Shown here one piece after another: positions 11,304 to 23,030 of a DNA stretch of 64,000 nucleotides. Position numbers and translations under genes: made by a program. Source of the stretch: Scedosporium boydii (Eukaryota; Ascomycota; Sordariomycetes; Microascales; Microascaceae); contig NJFT01000162.1 of assembly GCA_002221725.1 (NCBI GenBank), forward strand, positions 1 through 64,000, given 5' to 3'. The first letter of the stretch is position 1. Each line of letters starts with the position of its first letter. The notes beneath the pieces are model-generated. The model was given only the letters and a program-made list of their open reading frames with translations. It searched no databases and had not been told where the DNA came from.

Positions 11304-12711
11304 CTATAGTGGTGACGCCTTCGGCGGCTTCTGCCTCCTCGGCCGACCGCCCCCAGAAGGCAGTCTCCCCCTGCGGAAATCATAATCCAAGAAGAAAACG
11401 TCTCGCAGATTATCCCACAGCCCCAGATCGTACATGTTAACAATATCCTTCAACCTCCACACGCGCTCCCAGGGCCCTTCGCCAGGAAGCGGCGCATCTT
11501 CGGGCGGGGGATGACCGTTCTCGCAGCTCGTGAGGACCTGCTCGGTCTCGACGGGCCACCTCGTCCAAGCGGGTTCTATCGTCGTGAACTTCTGTCGGTG
11601 GGGGGACATGCGACGGCGGAAGGCGAAGCCGTCGTCCATGTCTACTTTCCAGTCGGACCACTTGAGGGTCTCGTTGGTGGTGGTGCCGCAGTAGACGAGG
11701 AACATGGTGTAGGCGAGCAGGCTCCAGACCATGGGGGCCAGCATGCCCGTGAGGAGGGTGATGGCGCCGATGCCGAGATTCTCCTGGAGGCCCCAGCCCC
11801 AGGCAAAGAAGTACTGGCTCCAGTCGACGTCCTTAGCGGGCCAGATAGACCAGAAGGGATACTTGTCCCTGATCTGGTCGGCCATGATGGACACGCCCAT
11901 AAGGGCACCGTAGGAGGCCAGGACTGCCGTGGAAAGGAGGAGCAGCACGAACCAGCGGTGGTTACGGTAGCCGACGCACTTGTTGATGAAGATGCAGTGG
12001 TGGTCGTTGCGGCTGACGCACTTTTTGCAGACGTTGCAGTGCTTGGAGCGCGCGGGCTTGAGGAAGCGGCAGGTGCGGCATTCGTGGCCAGGTTGGAAGA
12101 TGGAGAAGTCGTAGGGGTAGAGCTGCATGTGGTAGGCGTGGTTGCTGTGGGTGATGTAGCCCGGGTCGGTGAATGCGGCGAGGTAGAGGAAGACGTAGGG
12201 GAGGATGATGGCGATGGTTCCGGCGACGCGGTGGAAGGTTGATAGGTATTGCCAGGCTTCTGGGAGGAAGAGATATTCCGAGCCTACGAGGAGGACAATG
12301 TAGAATATCTGCCCGGGGGGAAAGGGGGGGGTTAGCGCGATTGGGCCTCTACCTTTCCGCTGCCTATCCAGAGAGCATGGACTGTATGGGGCTTACCAGG
12401 ACTGTGGGATGCCTATCATTCATCAAGTACTGGCCGAAGCGAAGCAATCCAGTGGTAAGCCGACCACCGGTGAGCTTCTTATCCACAGCCAGGATTCCAT
12501 TTGGAACATGGACAAGAATGAGCCTATTTAACGTGGCTATAGGCGTGTTTCTGTGGGGGGGTTGTTTAGTATGAGAAAATGATGAGCGATTGTGAGAGAG
12601 GATGAGATGGACTGTGTGTTACCTTAATGCAGGGATCCGGCCAAAGAAAATGACGAATACCACGAAGGATATACTCAGTATAGTGAGGATGAGGGTCGTA
12701 AAAGAGACCAT
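11304..12711 (-). CDS. SWF1: DHHC palmitoyltransferase, Swf1 type
   Basis: Three exons, 12711-12623, 12550-12397 and 12308-11304, encode 415 residues. The N-terminus (MVSFTTLILTILSISFVVFV) is a membrane anchor, and further hydrophobic segments flank the catalytic region. The cysteine-rich domain, about residues 160-205, contains HECRTCRFLKPARSKHC and the catalytic DHHC at about 183-186, followed by the NKCVGYRNHRWF segment. Known function: S-palmitoylation of proteins, with Swf1 modifying cysteines next to transmembrane segments, for example of SNAREs, at the ER. The LYPYDFSIFQPGHECRTC lead-in is typical of Swf1 and not of Pfa enzymes. Intron phases restore a continuous frame through IFYIVLLVGSEYLF. 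The C-terminal tail is basic. Convergent with AHA1. Confidence 0.88.
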
Positions 12712-13802
12712 CTTGAAACCCCGAAAAAAAATTCAGTCTTTATATAAACTGTAGGCAAAGAATCATGGCGTATAAGAGTTTAGAGTAGAAAAGAAGAGGA
12801 AAGGTGGGAAATAGACCCCAACCGCGCTGCCCTTCTCGGCTTCAGGATACTATGCTGGAATCGAAACGAGCGGATAGGAGTTCTAAACCAGGCGCTGCGA
12901 CGAATACCGACAGGCAAGGGCGTCGCCCGCTTGAGAACCAGGCACGAGAATACAGCAGAGACTACGGCGATATAAAGGAGCTCATCTCAGCATCGGCGTC
13001 GCTCATCCGGATATGACGGTGGCCTCAATAAGATCTGGATATACGAAGTACTTGGATGTCGAAGGATTGAGGCGGTTGCGTGGCGTGGCTATAAATATCC
13101 CCTAAAGAGATTTCTCCCGCTAGTTGCATAAGCCCGGCGAGTCAACTCAGCGGCTGGGAGCTGTCACAGTACGAAATGGCTGGTACAAGTATGGAGCACG
13201 TGATTTCGCGAAGCCACCCCCACCACCCGACTCGGTTCAGTGCTCCAAGTCTCAATTTAGCATGTGTGGATGGCACGAGCTTCGACGCGTCCTTAGGCCC
13301 GAAGCACCTCATCAATAGAGACAAGCCAAGCTCACTCACTACCTTTGTATTGCCTCAAGGCATGACTCGCAGCATTACCCTCCAAGTGTTCACCATCAAA
13401 AACAATCAAAATTGCTAGCTACACCTGCTATGCCAGCCATGCCAGCTCAAGGGTTGTGAAATAAAAGTTGTGGACTCATCGACACACATACTTCAAACTC
13501 TTTTGTTTGGTCAAGCCTCACCAGGTCTCAGGCATTCATGATTGAACATTCTCCTCCAGCAGAGCACCTTCCACCCGACTCTTTCTTTCCTCTCGCTCAT
13601 CACCTATTTTCAAGCTTCACGCAAGTCTGTGCTACGAGCCTGGATTTCGGAACACTACAAAGCCATCCATGCACCACCTAACACGAACCCAGGGTCTCCA
13701 ACTCAGCACATCTGAGATCCCACATTAAAATACCCCGTGGTGGAACACTGCCGTCATTATCAGAGCTTTGCTTTTAATTCTGCTTGTTTCACAGACATTG
13801 TG
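12712..13802. other. Intergenic between divergent SWF1 and RAP1
   Basis: About 1.1 kb holding the promoters of SWF1 (leftward) and RAP1 (rightward). One TACGAAGTA word sits at 13042. No open frame looks coding. Confidence 0.55.
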
Positions 13803-16469
13803 ATGGCAGGCTCTGAAGGAGGAATCTTTGAAGGGATAAAGTTCTGGCTTGCCCAACGCATCCCCACACGCCAGCACTTCAAAGACCTAATCGAGGTATG
13901 ATCCTATACACTTGTCCTGCCCTCAAACAATGTTCACAGATTTTCTAACATCTAGTAGGAGAATGGCGGAACTGTTGTGGCCTTGGATAAAAAGGCAGAC
14001 ATCTTGATTGCTGATCATCTGAGAAAAGACTGCCCCCCGAATTCATACTCATGGCGTCTCATAGAGGAGTCGGTCAAGGAAGGGCGCCTTCTCGACAAGG
14101 AAGATTATCCTGCCGGGCGTCCGGCCGGAGTACCGCGCCCTATCGCGTCGAGTCAAGTAACGAAGGGACATCGCAATGCCTTTACTACGGCTGATGATAT
14201 GATACTAGCGTCCTGGGCTACCAAAAGTGACCACCCCGCAGGCAACAAGCTATATCTGGAGTTAGAAGCCAGTGTAGGTTTGCCCCATTATATCTTTATA
14301 TGCCGTCGCGCAGCTTTCGCGATGATACCTCTCATGATGCTAACGGCTCCCGTACTAGTACCCCCATCATTCGTGGCAGTCATGGCGGTCTAGATGGGCC
14401 AAGGTGTTGCGCTATCTTTCTCCCGAAGTACTAAAACGGATGGCCGCGGATGCCCCGGTCTCTGGCAATGGAGTATCTACGTCTACCCCAGCTGCCACAC
14501 GCCCTAGCCAGCCAGCGCCATCCACCTCACCTGGACCATCTAGTCCGCCCAGACAGGTATCACAACCCCTCCGTCAACGAGAACCTACCCGCCAACGAGC
14601 GCCATCGCCTCCTTATACCTCTACCGACGATGATGTGCTCGAGCGACATGTGCGGACCATGGTTGAAAAGGGGAAACTATGGAATAGCAGGTCCATCTAC
14701 GAAGAGCTTGCCAAGAAAGTAGGTGCATTAACATCCCACATTACTACCTTCCTGCCTAGGCTTCTAGTAACTAACAGTAACAGCACCCCCACCACTCGGC
14801 CACATCCTGGCAGAACCGGTTCGCAGAAAGATGGCGAGACAAGGACGTTGATATGAGGGATTGGAACTCGAACCAGCCTCCCCAGGACCTCCAGAATGGT
14901 GAAGCCAATGTAGATGATTTGGCATCACCTGGCGGCTCGCCAGGGGCGGAGCCCGAGAAGGCCCGATTCTACAAAGACCTTGACATATTCATCGAGACAG
15001 AAGAAGACGGTGGAAGAAAATTGAAAATTAAAAGGCGGCATCGCTTCCGAGGTGTGACCTTTGAACTCTGGGACTTGTATCAAACTGTCCTCAGGCAGAA
15101 CTGTCCCGTTGACGATGTGGACTGGGAGCTTGTCGCGGAAGATATGGACCTCGACTGGGTCGCGGGTCCCGAAGTGGCCGAGTTGTTGGAAGGTTGCTGG
15201 GATAAATACCTAGGCAAGTTCCACGAGCTCACGGCCGGCTTCGCATTTGAGACGCAGGAGATGGGCACGGTAGAAGTTGCCACGTCAGAACTTGAAGAGG
15301 AGGTTGAAGAGGGCGTCGAGGAGGTGGGAGAGGAAGAAGAGGTGGAGGTTGAGGAAGAGGCTGAGGAAGAGATTGAGGAGGGTGTTGAGGAAGAAATCGA
15401 GGAACCAGTTGACGAGAATGATGAAGATGTTCGCGTACCGTTGGGCGACGAGGATATCGCAGCCGACGAGGTCGAAGAGCAATCGGAAGAAGAGGATGTC
15501 TTTGAGAAGCCAAGCGTTCGTGCTCGGCAAGACCAGCACAGGAGGCATACTATGCCTGCTCTGCGCGAAAGAGATTCTCTTTTACCTTCGTCTCCACCCG
15601 TACGCGGACTTCCGAGACCCGCTCATCTCGGGCAGTCCTCGCCAACCTTAACAGATCGTCACCACCCAACTACGACTACCTTGCTTCCGAGTAGGAAACG
15701 GTCTCGCTTCAGCCTCCATTCCGAAATCCCGTCAACTCCCGATTCACAGCTCCAACCCAGGGAAGCGCGCCATAATGCTGAGACGCCAAGGAAGCGGCGG
15801 AAACTTCAGCACGCCGAGGACATTACTATGGAGCCTGAGCCGGAGGAAGAAGAGGAGGAGGAATACATCACACCCTCCCGGAAGCCACCCCTGTCAAGTG
15901 CCAACAAGCGCGCTTCCTCTTCTGTCGCCCATCGTAGGGTGGAATCTGGTAGAGTCGCGAGCAGCGCTGTTCGTAGGAAGGCGGCAATGGTAGGCGTAAC
16001 GAAGGAAACTAGGCCTACGTCCTCCCCTCGCACACCCCGACCTCGAGGTGTTAGGAAGACAGCTCAACCCCGGGCTGTGCCACAACCGGAGAGGGACTCG
16101 TCAGCACCAAGGGAAGAGCCCGAACGAGAAAGCGAAGAGGATAACAGTGACGAGGTGTTTGCTGCCGTAGAGCGCTTCGAAGCGCAAGGCTACTCGCGCG
16201 AGACCGTCATCGAGGGCCTATACCGCACGTCAATGGAGCCTACTAAAGCAGGACTGGTGATGGAGAGCTTGAAGACCGGAAATGGCGTGCCTAAGAATCA
16301 GAGAGGCGTGTGGACCGTCCGTGACGATGAGAGGTTAAAGGCTGTTGATTCGGGTGGGCGTGGAATTGCGAAGATGCGGGATACGTTGCTTAAGAAGCAT
16401 GGGGCTGCCACGGTTGATGCGCGGAGACGGTTCCTGGCTGACGCCGAGGCGATTGGGTTTTCACTATGA
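13803..16469 (+). CDS. RAP1: Telomere protein Rap1 (BRCT, two Myb-type domains, RCT)
   Basis: Four exons (13803-13895, 13959-14273, 14359-14718, 14784-16469) encode 817 residues. Residues about 7-75 form a BRCT domain (GIFEGIKFWLAQRIPTRQHF; ENGGTVV). Residues about 104-155 are a Myb domain that the second intron splits; splicing restores YPHHSWQSWRSRWAKVLRYL. A second Myb-type domain, about 223-275, reads STDDDVLERHV then HHSATSWQNRFAERW across the third intron. A Glu-rich acidic tract spans about 425-495. The last 105 residues (AAVERFEAQGYSRETVIEGL onward) match the Rap1 C-terminal protein-interaction domain. The family is known at telomeres, as a direct DNA binder in yeast or recruited by a TRF protein in fission yeast and mammals. 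Which mode applies here is not visible from sequence. Confidence 0.9.
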
Positions 16470-16652
16470 TTGACAGCTTTATCCTCATTCTTCGCTCATG
16501 TTCAGACTTGGTCGAAGTCGAAAGGATGGAGGACACAGTCTTACGTTTCAACATGCAGTTACTTTAGATACCAACATAATGATGAATGACATGGCGACAA
16601 TGATAATTTCATAATCTAACTTGGGCTGCGTGATGGTGATCTCTACTGCATG

Positions 16653-17967
16653 CTAGACGGAAGAACGATAATGCCAGTCTTCCTTGCTCAAATCCTCCCG
16701 CACCTTGTACGTCCTCTCCGCGACTTCCAACACGCCCATGTCAACTTCTTGAATCGACATGCCCTCCACCTGCCCAAGCTTCCCCAGAGCACCTAGAATC
16801 GGCATGCCTAGCTGACTCAAGCCGGCATACTCCCTCTTCATACCCCCATTAGCTTTGATGTCCTCCTCCTCGTCCTCAGGGGTCGAAGGCCCGCCGGCAT
16901 TCACAAAGGCTACGGCACAGGTATTTTCAAACGCACGACAAACAACCATGCTCTCCAAAAATACCCTCTCACAATCGGGATTAAGCGCAGCTCCTTCTTC
17001 CCCGGCGTCGCCCAAGAGCCACCAAGCAGGCACGACGACCAACTTGGCCCCTTTGGCGATCAACTCCCTCATGGCCTCAGGAAAAGCAAGATCCCAACAA
17101 ACGAGCAATCCCACAGGACCGAACTCGGTCTCGAACACATCATGAGATTCACGTCCAGGTTCCACGACGCCGCGCTCGGGGTGCCATAGGTTCCGCTTCA
17201 CATACCTCCCGACGACATCGCCGGTCGACGAAATAAAATAGCACACATTAACAAGGGCGCCGTCGGGACGCTTCTCGACGAGGGTGCCGGGTACGATGGC
17301 GATGGAGAGGGAGGCGGCTAGGCGTTGCAAGGAGGGGAGGAGGTGCCGGGAGGATTCGGCGCAGGCGGCGGAAAAGGAGGGGGAAGATGGGTGCCAGGAT
17401 GTGAAGGCGTATTCGGGGAGGACGGCGAGGTGGGCGCCCGAGGAGGCGGCGAGGCGGATCTGGGATTCGGCTTTGGAGAAGTTGTGGGTTGGCGAGAGCG
17501 GCTGGGGGGAGGGGGCCGGGAGGGGCTGGTTATTAGGAATTCATTGTTTTTACTATACGGGCTGTTTCATGGTTGCTTGTGTCTTTCTTATGGAGAGGGA
17601 GGCAGGGAGGGAGGGAGGAGGGGTAAATGGGAATTTGATAGAGCTCTTTGGGGGATTTGGGAGGATAAATCAGGGGTCTACTATAGGTGGATTGATGGGT
17701 TGTATGAAGCATGGAGTGACGTTTCAATATTTCAATAAGATCTGAGATAACGACAATATTTGAATAATAAATGGTAAATGTGCGAGCGAGGTGTTCGTGA
17801 GAGTGAGCAAGCAAGGGGCGAGATGATGCCACAGTTCAGAAAGTTGAGATTGATTGAGAGAGCATCACGACGCTTGCTGGGACGGATGGACGGGGCCTCT
17901 CCTCCTTCGTACTACTAACCTTGGGGTACAGCTGAATCAGGGCAATCTTGAACTTAGACGGCGGCAT
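16653..17967 (-). CDS. Carbon-nitrogen hydrolase (nitrilase superfamily)
   Basis: Two exons, 17967-17920 and 17501-16653, encode 298 residues. The first exon gives MPPSKFKIALIQLYPK, the usual opening beta strand, and joins in phase to PLSPTHNFSKAE. The catalytic triad is present: Glu46 in LPEY, Lys118 in VKRNLWHPE and Cys151 in VCWDLAFPE. The superfamily hydrolyses non-peptide C-N bonds (amides, nitriles, ureido groups). The exact substrate cannot be read from sequence, although WHPERG and CWDLAFPE fit the amidase-like fungal branch. The 418-bp intron is long for this window; its acceptor CCCCCAG follows a CTAATAAC branch-like site. The stop lies 183 bases from that of convergent RAP1. Confidence 0.85.
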
Positions 17968-18787
17968 GGTGGGTAGCAAGCTGGGTCACATTCGCATTGA
18001 AAGTTCTCGTGCTTTGCGAATCCCCTTCGACTGACAGAACGGGAATGTCGTCCTACTGATGAAATGTCGAGCTGGTCGGTCGTTAGACCACTTGATCGAC
18101 TTGATCGAACATGATGATGAGTTGAGAAACACAGAAGGGCTCTGGACTTAGACGGGAAGTTTCGTCGGCGGGCATCATTGGTTGGATTTGCTGCATCGGT
18201 TCACCAATTCTGACAGTGACTCTCTTTGTACTACTTCGGTACATCGGAGATATACCACAGATGAATTGATCATCATCGAAGCAATTCGGAAATTCGAAAT
18301 AATCTGATCATCGTGAGCCTAATTGGCGACAATGTTGACCGAGCGTATAATTGGGTGGTTGACTCGTGGCTCTAATTTAACGCAGAGGCGATGCATTGAA
18401 CACTTGTTGGCAATCCCCGGCATATTGGCCAACAGGTGCTTAATAGAGCTGTCCAGTAGGACAGCTCAATGTCCCTTCGTCTTCCAAGCCATTGAGTATT
18501 ATTCGATTCTGGTTGGTCGAGGTCATGAGTGTGTGAGTGTGAGTGGGAGCGCGAGTGTGAGAGCTGCGACCTTCGAAGCGAAGTGCGACCTTCCGCTTTT
18601 ATACCGCGACATGCCACCCTCCCTTCGTCCATCGTCGACGTTCGACCACCCTTTGGTTTGAGGAGGCTGAGACTCATTCTCTCCTTCGCCATACTCGAGG
18701 AAGGAACATCGATTTCGACCCCGATTTCGATCTCAGCCAAGCAGCAGAAGAAAGAGAAAAAAAATAAAAGAAATAATTTAGTTCACC
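17968..18787. other. Divergent promoter region, nitrilase and P450
   Basis: 820 bases between two divergent starts, 17967 leftward and 18788 rightward. No coding frame is evident. The part just before the P450 start is A-rich. Shared regulation is possible but not shown. Confidence 0.5.
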
Positions 18788-20445
18788 ATGGGACTGTTCA
18801 GTTTACTTAACTTCTCCGAGAACGGGCTCTTTACCAATGCGGCCATCGCGCTCGTCACCGTCCTCTTTGTGTATCGCTATGCCGCGAGGAAGATTCATCC
18901 AAAGGAACCCTCTGTAGTCGCCCCCAGGGTCCCATTTGTCGGCCATCTAATTGGCATGGCGATGCATGGAGGTAGATATGTCAAGAACCTGGGGTAAGTT
19001 CACCGGCGCATGTATGAACGAACTGAATGAACCGAGCCGCTAACGGGGGATAAAACAACAAAAGACTCGCTCACAAGCACATGCCCATCTTCACCTTACC
19101 CGTACCAATGTCGCGGATCTACATCGTGACGGATCCGTCTCTGGCGGCTGTGGTGCAGCGCGCGTCAAAATCGCTATCGTTCACTCCGCTCGTCCCCGAC
19201 ATTACCGAACGTGTACTTGGCCTCGACAAGAGAACCGTGGAGATCGTGAAACAAAACCTCGACCCTCTGCCGGGCGAGGAGCGTGGCTTCCTCGCTGATA
19301 TCCACGATATGCTCTACAACTACCTCGGACCTGGTGAGGCGCTCAATGACATGAGCTGCGAGGCTACTCAGGAGCTCTATGATCAGTTGACCGGATATGT
19401 GAACGCTATCCGGGAGAAGAAAGGCCGGCCCGAAGTGGTCGACCTTCTTGACTGGGTGCGACACTTTGTGGCGGCGGGTACGGCGAACTTCTTGTACGGG
19501 CCTAATAATCCGTTCGCTGTGGACTCCAAGCTAGAGAAAGCGTTCTGGGATTTCGACCATGGCCTCGGCGGCCTGCTGATGGGTATATTTCCTTCTTTGA
19601 CAGCGGCTAAAGCGTATAATGGAAGAGAGAAGTTGTCCAAGGCCCTCAAGGACTATCTCGAGGCGGGGCACCACAAGGAAGCGTCCCGGATCGTCCAGAG
19701 CAGGATACGAATCGCCGAAGAATACGACTGGACCGTGGACATGACCGCTCGCTCCGAGCTCTCGTTCCTCTTCGCCGGCATTGTCAACACGTCCACCACG
19801 CTCTTCTGGATCCTCCTTCAAGTATCTGCCCGTCCGAAGCTGCTTGCTCAGATCCGTGCTGAATTGGATGATGCGATAACAACCAGCCTGGAAACTTCAG
19901 GGGAAGGCACACTTAGCATGAATGCTGTGAGAGAAAAGTGCCCAACGCTTAACGCTGTCTTCCGAGAATGCCTACGAGTCGGATCCGAAAATTACTCCAC
20001 ACGGCTAGTGAAGGAGGACACCATGCTCGCAGACAAGTACTTCCTGCGCAAGGATTCTGTTGTGCAGATTGCCGGCAGCGTCATACACTCCGACGAGGAG
20101 ATATGGGGCGATGATGTGGCAGAGTTTAATCCGGACAGGTTCCTCCAGAATTCGCGTGAAAACAAGTCCAACGTTCACCCGGCCGCCTTCCGGGCCTTTG
20201 GTGGAGGGAAGACGCTTTGTCCGGGCCGTCACTTTGCGACGAATGAGATCCTCATGCTCGCGGCGCTGATGATCCTCAGCTTTGATTTCAGTGCCCCTGG
20301 TGGAGGGGAGATCTGTGTTCCCAAGAAGAACGATGCCATCATGCCCGTGCACATCTTGGAGCCACTTACACGGGAACCGATCAAGGTTGATGTTAAGCTG
20401 AGGGAGGAGGCAGATGAAGCTATAAAGCTGAAGGTGGCGCTTTAG
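18788..20445 (+). CDS. Cytochrome P450, CYP7/CYP8-like, substrate unknown
   Basis: Two exons, 18788-18993 and 19065-20445, encode 528 residues. Residues about 15-32 form a hydrophobic membrane anchor (FTNAAIALVTVLFVYRYAAR), so the enzyme should sit on the ER face. The K-helix ExxR motif is ECLR at Glu370-Arg373. The heme loop is FGGGKTLCPGRHFA with Cys454 as the iron ligand. The I helix reads ELSFLFAGIVNTSTTLFWIL, so the usual acidic residue before the conserved Thr is Asn. The region around SENYSTRLV and SVIHSDEEIWGDD resembles CYP7/CYP8-like fungal P450s. Oxygenase or isomerase activity on a sterol-like or lipid substrate is possible but not supported further. No biosynthetic cluster surrounds it. 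Confidence 0.88.
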
Positions 20446-21185
20446 ACTGCGGATCGGGCCCGTGGGCTGGTGTGCGCTTGTTACGAGTTTCTTCGTCCTT
20501 ACAATATCTCCGGTAGACAAATATACCCTTTCCAGGTGCCATCCGATACTGAAGTATGGTCAATGCTCTTGTTCAGGCGACGGATTCCTTCGTGCTTATT
20601 CAGTCTCCTAGGATCGTGGGGGTTCCTTGCTCCTTCTTGATGTAATACAATCCAACCTGAGCACTGTCGGGTGCTGCCTTCCACCTGAACTACTAGCATC
20701 GAGGGCGCGTGATGCTCCTTCCTTAGTTCACCACCGCTCCGATGTCACTCTTTTCTACAATTTTATTCCGCGCCTCCCCCCTCTCCTTCTTCTCACTCAC
20801 CTCCCTCCTTAAAAGCTCTCACCGTACCCAATCTTGCACGGCTCTTTGCTTCGATTCTAGCGGACCTCGTCGGCCGAGCCACACTACTGGCTTTCGATAG
20901 ATATCGGAACCTCGAATATACCAACCAAGAAGAGATCAATACTAAACTTCTGAAATTGCCTATCCTCGCCTTTCCCTCTTAAGTTGTTGTACAAAACCCA
21001 AGCGTATTTCGACCGCATTTGTCGCGATACTAGGTTGACGCTCTGGGCGCCTAGATCCCTAAACGAGGTATACTGGTGTGTATACTGGTGTTTTCTCGTA
21101 GTAGACCGGATTTCTGGAGATCGAGCTCGAATTTACGGACATTTCATTTCTCTAGTTCAGCTCGTTTCCGTAAGAGCTTCTCGTG
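20446..21185. other. Intergenic, P450 3' end and KAR5 promoter
   Basis: 740 bases with pyrimidine-rich stretches at about 20740-20820 and a short direct repeat, TATACTGGTGT, near 21068-21090. No coding frame is evident. Confidence 0.5.
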
Positions 21186-23030
21186 ATGAAGTTGGCCACG
21201 GTGCTTCTCTTGGCCACGCACGCACAAGCATGGATGTGGGAGCCGAAGAAGGGGTCGAAAGAAGAGGCTTCGGCTTCTTCAGTTGCAGAAGCGAAAGAGA
21301 CGGTGCCAGACAACCGACTTTTGCCTCGCCCATCTCGCCCACTAGGCGATCCGCTCGAGGCTTTCGATATCAATTCCCGCCTACCTAACATCTACGCCGT
21401 TGCCATCAAGGAGTTGGAGGAACTTCAGTCCGAACCACTCTGCCATCGCATCGCCGCCAAGCTTCTCGTAAACGACTGTCAAATGCTCGATGGCAAAGAC
21501 GAAGCTACGGTCCTCACCGACAGCGGAAGACAAGTACGGGACTTTGTCGACTTTTACGCTGCGAGTCTGGCCATATGCGACTTGGAGCGCGGTGGGTTTT
21601 TCATCCCGACAGGATGTGCCAAGTTCAGAGAGGAGGCACTTTCTGCGGTCCCGGTGCCACGGGGACGGGGGCTCCATGTCTCCTCGAAGGAGATTGATGT
21701 CTGCTTAAACGGCCTTGCGAAATCGGATTCAGCGTGGAATACATGGATTAGTTACCGTCACAAGGCACTCCGGTTTTGCGAGGCTGCGAGGGCAGACAAT
21801 GAAAAGGGTGAGAACTACTTCGCTTAAAGAACCTCTTATTACTGACTCGAGTCGCTGATACGGAAGCAGCGCAAAACATCTACCTCTACCAACGAATAAC
21901 AAAGGTACTCGAAAAATTGGCCAATGAAGTCGACGCCGAAATGGACAAGAGATTCCAGTCTTTTGACGCCAAAATCCGCGAAACGGGGGAAGATATCGAG
22001 AGCCTCACACCCATGGTTGCCAACCTGAGAAACGGGCTTGCCTACCTCCGGGAGACTTTGTTTGAAGAATTGGAGCGGAGCGTTGAGGTATGAGCCACTT
22101 GGTTGGATGGTGAGAAGTGAGTACTTCTGACGAACGTCAAGGATTCAACCCAATCGATGAGGGACAATTTCAAGGAGGCAACAAATCTAAAGCAAATTCT
22201 GGCTGTTCTACTATCATCCGTCCTCCAGACCAATGCTGAGGTCTCCGCTGCTCATGAAACAGCTATCGAGAGCATAACGCATAGGACAAATGAAAAGACT
22301 GAGATTCTTCTTGATGCAGTTACTGCCGCCGCCAGCTCAATGGCTGTATTGGGCAGTCACATGGTATTTACAGATTTCCTTGGATTTACTCGAGGCGGTG
22401 TTAATCAATCTTGACTCGACAGGAGCAATTCCAGATGAGAGTCGAGGAGTTACAGACCCGACAGGGTGCGATTGAAGAGGTTTGTATACCCCCTTTCCAG
22501 CAAACGAGTGCCCCTGGACAAACTAACTAACAATCGGATAGGGTCTAAGTGCACTTTGGTATCTCACCCAAGCCATATCTGCTCAACATCATACTCACAA
22601 CGCGCAACTGAATATTGCGAGCGAGAGGGTGGAAAAACTGGTTGATGAGCTTGACACCGCTATGTCGATGACGACCAGAATACAAAATTCAGTGGTCAGA
22701 TCTGGATCTGTACTTGGATGGTGGCCATATCTCGTCTGCCCCGCCATCTCGCTCGTGATGGGTTCATACGGACTACCGCCGTCCGGCTACAGAAATATCA
22801 TCCTTATACTGGCTGGTGAGAACATGAATCTTCGGACGCTGAATATGAGTTCTCGGACCGACACGGAGGCTGACATTCATTTAGGCGAGGGGTTTGGGTT
22901 TCTGATCACCACGGGCAGTCGGTTTATGCCACGCGACGTTCTATCTTCTGATCGCCCTCCGTTGGAAATGGGCAATTTATCCTCGAATATCACAGTAGAT
23001 CTCCTACTGAGTGAGAAAATGGGATTGTGA
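21186..23030 (+). CDS. KAR5: Nuclear fusion protein Kar5 / Tht1 family
   Basis: Six exons (21186-21807, 21870-22087, 22142-22363, 22423-22479, 22542-22815, 22885-23030) encode 512 residues. The start [15 protein letters not shown] is a signal peptide. A cysteine-containing N-terminal domain follows ([20 protein letters not shown]), the hallmark of the Kar5/Tht1/Brambleberry family. A long helical segment of coiled-coil character covers about residues 200-380. A hydrophobic segment ([13 protein letters not shown]) follows, then a second after the last intron. The family is known to promote nuclear envelope fusion during karyogamy from the ER/nuclear membrane lumen. The sixth exon boundary is less certain because the 69-bp intron is open in frame. 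The start is the ATG at 21186, not the GTG three bases upstream. Confidence 0.82.

Noticed and set aside
11511..12242. Long plus-strand open frame, 243 codons
   Set aside because: It lies antisense to SWF1 exon 3, whose DHHC motif and splice sites are clear; its composition is that of a shadow frame.
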